A stretch of 64,000 nucleotides of DNA from Hoplostethus atlanticus (lineage: Eukaryota; Chordata; Actinopteri; Trachichthyiformes; Trachichthyidae), in assembly GCA_034670405.1 (NCBI GenBank), contig JAXDDX010000015.1, forward strand, positions 62,001 through 126,000, in the 5' to 3' direction. Every line of letters begins with the position of its first letter. Positions within the stretch are counted from its first letter, which is position 1. Under the pieces are notes generated by a model. That model was not told the DNA's origin. It worked only from the letters and a program-made list of their open reading frames with translations, and did no database searches. Shown in pieces: positions 1 to 64,000 of the stretch. Both the position numbers and the translations under genes were made by a program.

Positions 1-185
1 TGTTCTCTCTCTCTTGGACACAAACCCCTATACGCCCCATCTACACCCTCTATGATATGAAAGTCTTAAAAGATGCCAGTTCTCTTCAGGCAACAACTGC
101 ACCAGGCTTGGCCTTGAACTGTGCAGGCAGGGCACTAGAAAAATAGGATCTCTTATCTCCCTAGTATTGTGAACGGGAGAATGCA
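1..185 (-). other. start of cux1 3' UTR
   Basis: These bases follow the cux1 stop codon on the minus strand. No polyadenylation signal is evident before the window edge, so the UTR probably continues leftwards. No ORF or repeat stands out. Confidence 0.6.
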
Positions 186-59618
<59,433 letters not shown>

Positions 59619-59639
59619 CTGGAGAAGGAAAATGGACAA

Positions 59640-59860
59640 AGCTGAGTCATGTTCAAAACAATTGAGCCACTGTAGATTCGCTCCATTCACCCCAATGAAG
59701 TTTTGGAGTCGGGTAGGTACACTGGCGGGAAAGTTTTGTCCGAGCACAGGAAGTGATGAATAGAAACTTAAGCTTAATGCACACAGCTCCAAAAAAGCAG
59801 TGAGTGAGCTAACACCTCGGCTAACACTACAGAAAGCTAAGGTGTCCAGTGTTTCCCATA
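59640..59860. repeat. Diverged interspersed repeat, copy 2
   Basis: It is homologous to 6480-6640 (GTAGATTCGCTCCATTCACC, GTCGGGTAGG, GCACAGGAAGTGATGAATAG). It begins about 20-45 bp upstream of the exon acceptor. Class unknown. Confidence 0.5.
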
Positions 59861-60899
59861 CATAGGGTCATCTGTGGCGAAACCGCCATCACCTGCTAGA
59901 TGTAAAAGGGCAGTCTGACCTAAAAAAAAAAAGCAGTCTGGCAAAAACCTGTTATTGACTTGACAACAGAAGGTAATTGTCAACTTTTTTATCCAATACT
60001 GAACTTGGGATGTTAACGTCCGCTACATATTAACATATAAGTCACGTAATCATACATCGAGTGGAAAATTGATTTTGTCCCGTGCATTGAATGTTTTCAA
60101 CGCTCATCTGAGGGAACAAAGTATTTTACAAGGAAAAGGCCCCAAAAGGCTGAAGAAAGCCAAAAGGAGTCCGAACCTGTATTAGATTGTTGTCTTGTAT
60201 TTAAATAGAGATTACCAAAACTTTTATTTACATGACATTTATTTATATGACAATGTTGATGTGTACTACTTTGAGGGAGTATTAACTAGTAACAGTTTCA
60301 ACACAGGTGTTCTTTTCTTCTTCACAATCTACATGCTATCCATGGGCGTGTGTGTCTCTGTGTGACCTTAGGTTTTGTGTATGAGGGTGCCTTTAAATGA
60401 CACCTCACTCCCTCCCATCTTCCATTCATAATCTATTATTCAAACAGTTTAAAGTTGGAGTCGAATACGCCCTTCAGCATTATGTCATTACTCATTATCC
60501 AATCACCCAAGTCCACGCTTCATACACCTTCTCTAACACCTACTCAGGGAACCAATCACAAATTGATACGTTCTACTTTTATTTTTTCTGTTTGCTGCTG
60601 TCATTTCAGCTGCTGCTGCCAGCAGTTCCTCATGCTGCATCAAGACTCCAACAGATATCCCAGAGGGGTTATATCTTCAGCTTGGGGGGTTTTCCTGTCC
60701 CCAGCCTGTCCATGGGGATCTTCACCCTAAGAATGGATACCTCTTGGAGTCTACGCCAAAACTCTGTCTACGCCATATCTCATTTTATTGTCTTCAATAA
60801 GTCATTTTGTAATCCTAGTCTCTGCTGATTGAAATAGTAATGCAACATCAAATTCTGATTCAACTATAAACAGAGCAGGTGTCAAACCAAAGCCACCGA

Positions 60900-60938
<39 letters not shown>

Positions 60939-61310
60939 TTTTAATTAGCTGAGAATTGCTGTTCTGCTTCTGTACTGCTTCCCTCTCAGCAGGCTACCTC
61001 CATTGACTCTTAAGGCTTCAGAGCCACATGCTGTGTCCTGTCAAAATATTACCACGCTTAATGGAATGGCAACCACTAATTACCGATTGTTTGGCATGCT
61101 GCTGTAATGATGATAATAGGGTTTCAAGTAGATTTCCAAGTGTGTAGTATATTCATAATCAGTAGGGGATTAATATTCAATTGCATTGTTATGGCTAACA
61201 AGCAATGTGTATGAAGCAATACAGAGATCAAACAGTGCAGAATCACTGTTCACAAAAACTGTAATATTATTTAATGTGTCAAGGAAAACAGAAAAATCAC
61301 AACATTTGCC
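59861..61310. other. cux1 intron, TG microsatellite
   Basis: A (TG)n tract of about 19 units lies at 60901-60937. The plus-strand ORF at 60397-60828 has no recognisable domain and is probably chance. Confidence 0.5.
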
Positions 61311-61410
61311 ACACAGCCTGCATCAGCAAAGAGGAACGGTAATGGCAAGTGGAACCGCACTGACAAGGATAGACGGACATTTAACAGGATAGTTGCTTAA
61401 CACCACAACT
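61311..61410 (+). mobile_element. Tc1-family transposase N-terminal fragment
   Basis: The plus strand reads GTALTRIDGHLTG in one frame and RTDKDRRTFNRIVA in another. The latter is the helix-turn-helix segment also found inverted at 62700-62800. Only about 100 bp remain. Confidence 0.55.
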
Positions 61411-61960
61411 ACAACTCAAAAATTACCACAGAAAAGGGCAAAGGGCGGCCCTGATCCTTATTAGCTACTTGACATTCATATATTGTTAGGAATTTCTGTT
61501 ATTTTGTCCATATTAGATATTAGTAGTGATTCTGTAGTTGGAATCAATATAGGAATGCCAGTCAGTCAGGATGTCCCATAGTGTGCCATTATATATATAA
61601 TATATGAATGCAATAATATTAAGATATAAGACTGGTAAGGCTGAAGCTGATACGAGGAAAGATTTTTACACCTGTAGCACCTTTAAGATTTTTCAACTTG
61701 CAAACATTATATTGCTCCCTTCAGGCCAATTGGTGAGCCAGCATTCTCTGTCATAGTGTTTCATGCCTGTAGCATCTCACAGGAAATTGAGTGAGTGGAG
61801 AAAATAACTGATTTATTTGATCAATTTAAATACAATATAGCAAAGAACATGCATCAGCATTCTGCTGTCAGGATAGTTAGGATATTGTTCAGAAGAACGC
61901 AATAGTCACATGACATTTCTATTGACAAATAAAAAGCAATTCATTGAAACCCCAACGTCT
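61411..61960. other. cux1 intron, nothing recognised
   Basis: AT-rich, no structure seen. Confidence 0.5.
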
Positions 61961-61962
61961 TG

Positions 61963-62045
61963 TGGTCCTGTGTAGCTCAATGAGTATAGCACTATACTGC
62001 CATGGTTAAGGGTTTGATTCTACTGGTGTCGCCCATACTAAAATA
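61963..62045 (+). mobile_element. tRNA-derived SINE head
   Basis: TGTGTAGCTCAATGAGTATA matches an A box (TAGCTCAATGAGTA) and GGGTTTGATTC matches a B box about 35 bp later. The spacing is that of a tRNA-derived RNA polymerase III promoter. The lack of a clean cloverleaf argues for a SINE rather than a working tRNA. Confidence 0.6.
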
Positions 62046-62299
62046 TATACAGGTTCAGCACCACGGACAGAGACTGCTTCCAGGTGACTGCCACAGCTGA
62101 GCCCTATCCCCGCTGAACACGCCTTCCCTCACTAGCCACGTCCCGCCTCATGCCGCCCTACCTTCGCCTTCATCGGCCTGAAAACCTCCTCACTGCCACC
62201 ACAGTCGACCACGCTTCCTGCCTCCTGTCTTGCAGGCACATAAACCACCACAGAAAGGGCATTTTCTACCAACCCTGTCTCCTTGTTTCCCCACTTATG

Positions 62300-62830
62300 T
62301 AGATGAAGGAGGTGGAAATCTACTTCCCATAAAGCTTCAGTGATGTTTAGACCTTCTGACTGGGGAGGCCGTTGAAGGAGTTTCATTTCATCCTGCAGTT
62401 TATGAAACCAGCAGCGTGTATGGGGGCATTATCATTATGGAAAATTGGAACATCATGAGGGAAGTGTTAGCACACCGGGGTGCTCCTTGTCCTGTAAAAT
62501 GGCCTCATATTCCTTGGCTGCTATATGACCATGCAGAGCAATCGGAGGTCAGTGTTCCAGGTTTTGAGCTCCTTACACCAGGTTACACATCTTTGTACAT
62601 TGACCTTGGAATGGCAAGCTTGCCATAAATTCCGACTTTGTGAAGATCAGCACAGTTTTTGTTGAGACTGAGTCACACAGGTGTTTGTTCAGGTCTGCGG
62701 TAATCTCTGGGGCTGTAGTTTTCTTGTGCTTAGCAACTATCCTGTTAAATGTCCGTCTATTCCCCGTCAGTGAGCATCCACTTCCCACAACTGATTCTCT
62801 TTTCTCCTTGCCACTTTAAAGAATTTTGCA
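62300..62830 (-). mobile_element. Tc1-type transposase remnant
   Basis: The minus strand gives MGSGCSLTGNRRTFNRIVAK and HKKTTAPEITADLNKHLCDS (paired DNA-binding domain). After gaps comes LLQRPPQSEGLNITEALWEV, the region of the last catalytic glutamate (SPDLNxIExLW in intact copies). The centre is eroded and the frame broken. Confidence 0.7.
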
Positions 62831-64000
62831 TTTTTTGCGGCAAACAAAACAATTCAGGCACCTACTACTTGGCCTTTGTGGATCTCTGTTAATTGCCTCA
62901 TGTTGCTTTAAAAACATATTAAAGTGGTGATTGTCAGACCTTGTTTAAAGCGGACACATACTGCTATCAGCATTCAACTTAATATGACTCGTGAGTGTAG
63001 CTGCCTTTGTAATGATGATTTAGTTATTTTTTATGTCTTTTTTCACGTGGTGATTTGGTTATTTCATCCACCCCATGTATATAGGTTTTTCCTTCATGTG
63101 TATGTTCGCGTGGACATGTGAACCATACTGACACCGGCCTCCGCTGTAGATCTTAGAAGCTCCCATGAGAAAACACATCGAAACCTCAAGCAGTTAAAAG
63201 GAGAGCGAAAGGGAGGTAGTCATGCACTTATGAACACTCACACATGGAAAGCGCTAATATCACATTTCCTGCAAAGTTTCCTGTCCCAGCAGCCCTGTGT
63301 GCTGAAGTGTATAGGCGTTACGTTGAAGACAGGGAAGGAAACATATGTAGTGTTCAATCTCTCTGCACATGCATGGTCAGGGCTTTACCGTTCAACTGTC
63401 CTTTCGGGAACTAAAACACCATAGAAGAGACTCTGTTAGAGTCTAAGGAAGACATCTGCTCAAATCATCTTCAACATCACAATGCATATGCAAGACATAT
63501 AATGATGTAGCTGAATGACTGTAGCTGAATGACTGAATTGTAAATTTGAGATCTAAGTTTATATCAAGACTTGCAAAATCTTAGACTCTGACATTGGTTT
63601 TAAATCTCTGAGGTTCTGACTCTGCATCTTACTATGCATCCATTCAGTCATTCAAATGTCAATCCTCAAGCCAGATTTGTATAAACAAGACTAGGTGTCC
63701 CTACTTAAGGCTGGGCCTTATTGGCCACGCCTTGAGGCTTGTTAAACTGGCAATATATTAAACCGCAGGGCAGTGGACCTGAGACAAATGCAGCAAGAAC
63801 ATGAAGTGTGAAAACTGTCCCCAGGTCAAACAAACTGTGTGCACAAATCCTACTTTCCTACTCTTCACCTTCGCTTCGCTGCTGTCACCTGGCAGAAATG
63901 AATAGTTGACCCCTCCAGACTAACCCTGCTGTCCAATTGGGAAAAGTTGGGGATGCTACTAGTTTCACAAGCTACCAGTACACATTTGTCACATTGAAAG
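62831..64000. other. cux1 intron to the window edge, nothing recognised
   Basis: No further cux1 exon, repeat border or RNA gene could be supported. Confidence 0.45.

Noticed and set aside
60397-60828. Plus-strand ORF of 143 residues with hydrophobic stretches
   Set aside because: No recognisable domain, no splice context and intronic position antisense to cux1; probably chance.
61963-62045. Possible functional tRNA gene
   Set aside because: A and B boxes are present but the acceptor stem and anticodon arm do not pair convincingly; a SINE head fits better.
63780-63900. Possible further cux1 5' exon near the right edge
   Set aside because: A minus-strand reading with lysines and serines exists but matches no CUX1 coiled-coil segment and lacks good splice sites.

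Overview
This window is vertebrate nuclear DNA, almost certainly from a teleost fish. The protein-coding signal is split into short exons with GT/AG borders. The introns are full of fish-type repeats: Tc1/mariner, hAT MITEs, EnSpm/CACTA, L2-type LINEs and long CA/TG microsatellites.

One host gene fills the window on the minus strand: cux1 (cut-like homeobox 1, CDP/Cux). I place 16 coding exons between 59618 and 186, running 5' to 3' from right to left. They encode about 1240 residues: the end of the N-terminal coiled coil (59618-48523), CUT repeat 1 (44113-43352), a linker (40079-35964), CUT repeat 2 (33055-32003), CUT repeat 3 (12006-6223), the homeodomain (2021-1727) and the C-terminal tail (612-186). 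All 16 splice phases are compatible, so the frame stays open from end to end. The 5' end of the gene lies beyond the right edge.

The introns hold the rest. The most notable item is a roughly 7.2-kb EnSpm/CACTA-type DNA transposon at 22413-29590, in the 20-kb intron between CUT2 and CUT3. It has CACTG/CAGTG ends. It carries a decayed zinc-finger plus transposase gene and, just downstream on the same strand, a second gene with a PB1-like domain and a long domain that I recall from teleost proteins annotated as 'SAMD3-like'. Two smaller elements are nested in it. Other elements are a decayed Crypton-like tyrosine recombinase (about 9936-10490), Tc1 copies (7281-7754, 15951-17456, 20810-21946, 62300-62830), two L2-type LINE fragments (17578-18235, 54735-56241), several hAT MITE families, a solo LTR inside one MITE (871-1291), tRNA-derived SINE fragments, and a 45-bp tandem repeat (35266-35445).

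Several repeats sit very close to cux1 splice sites. A hAT MITE with an 8-bp duplication starts 17 nt into the intron after the 53018-53206 exon. Two copies of another MITE family lie 28-41 bp upstream of the acceptors of the 11695-12006 exon and the terminal exon.

All calls rest on reading the sequence and on recalled family sequences; no database search was run.
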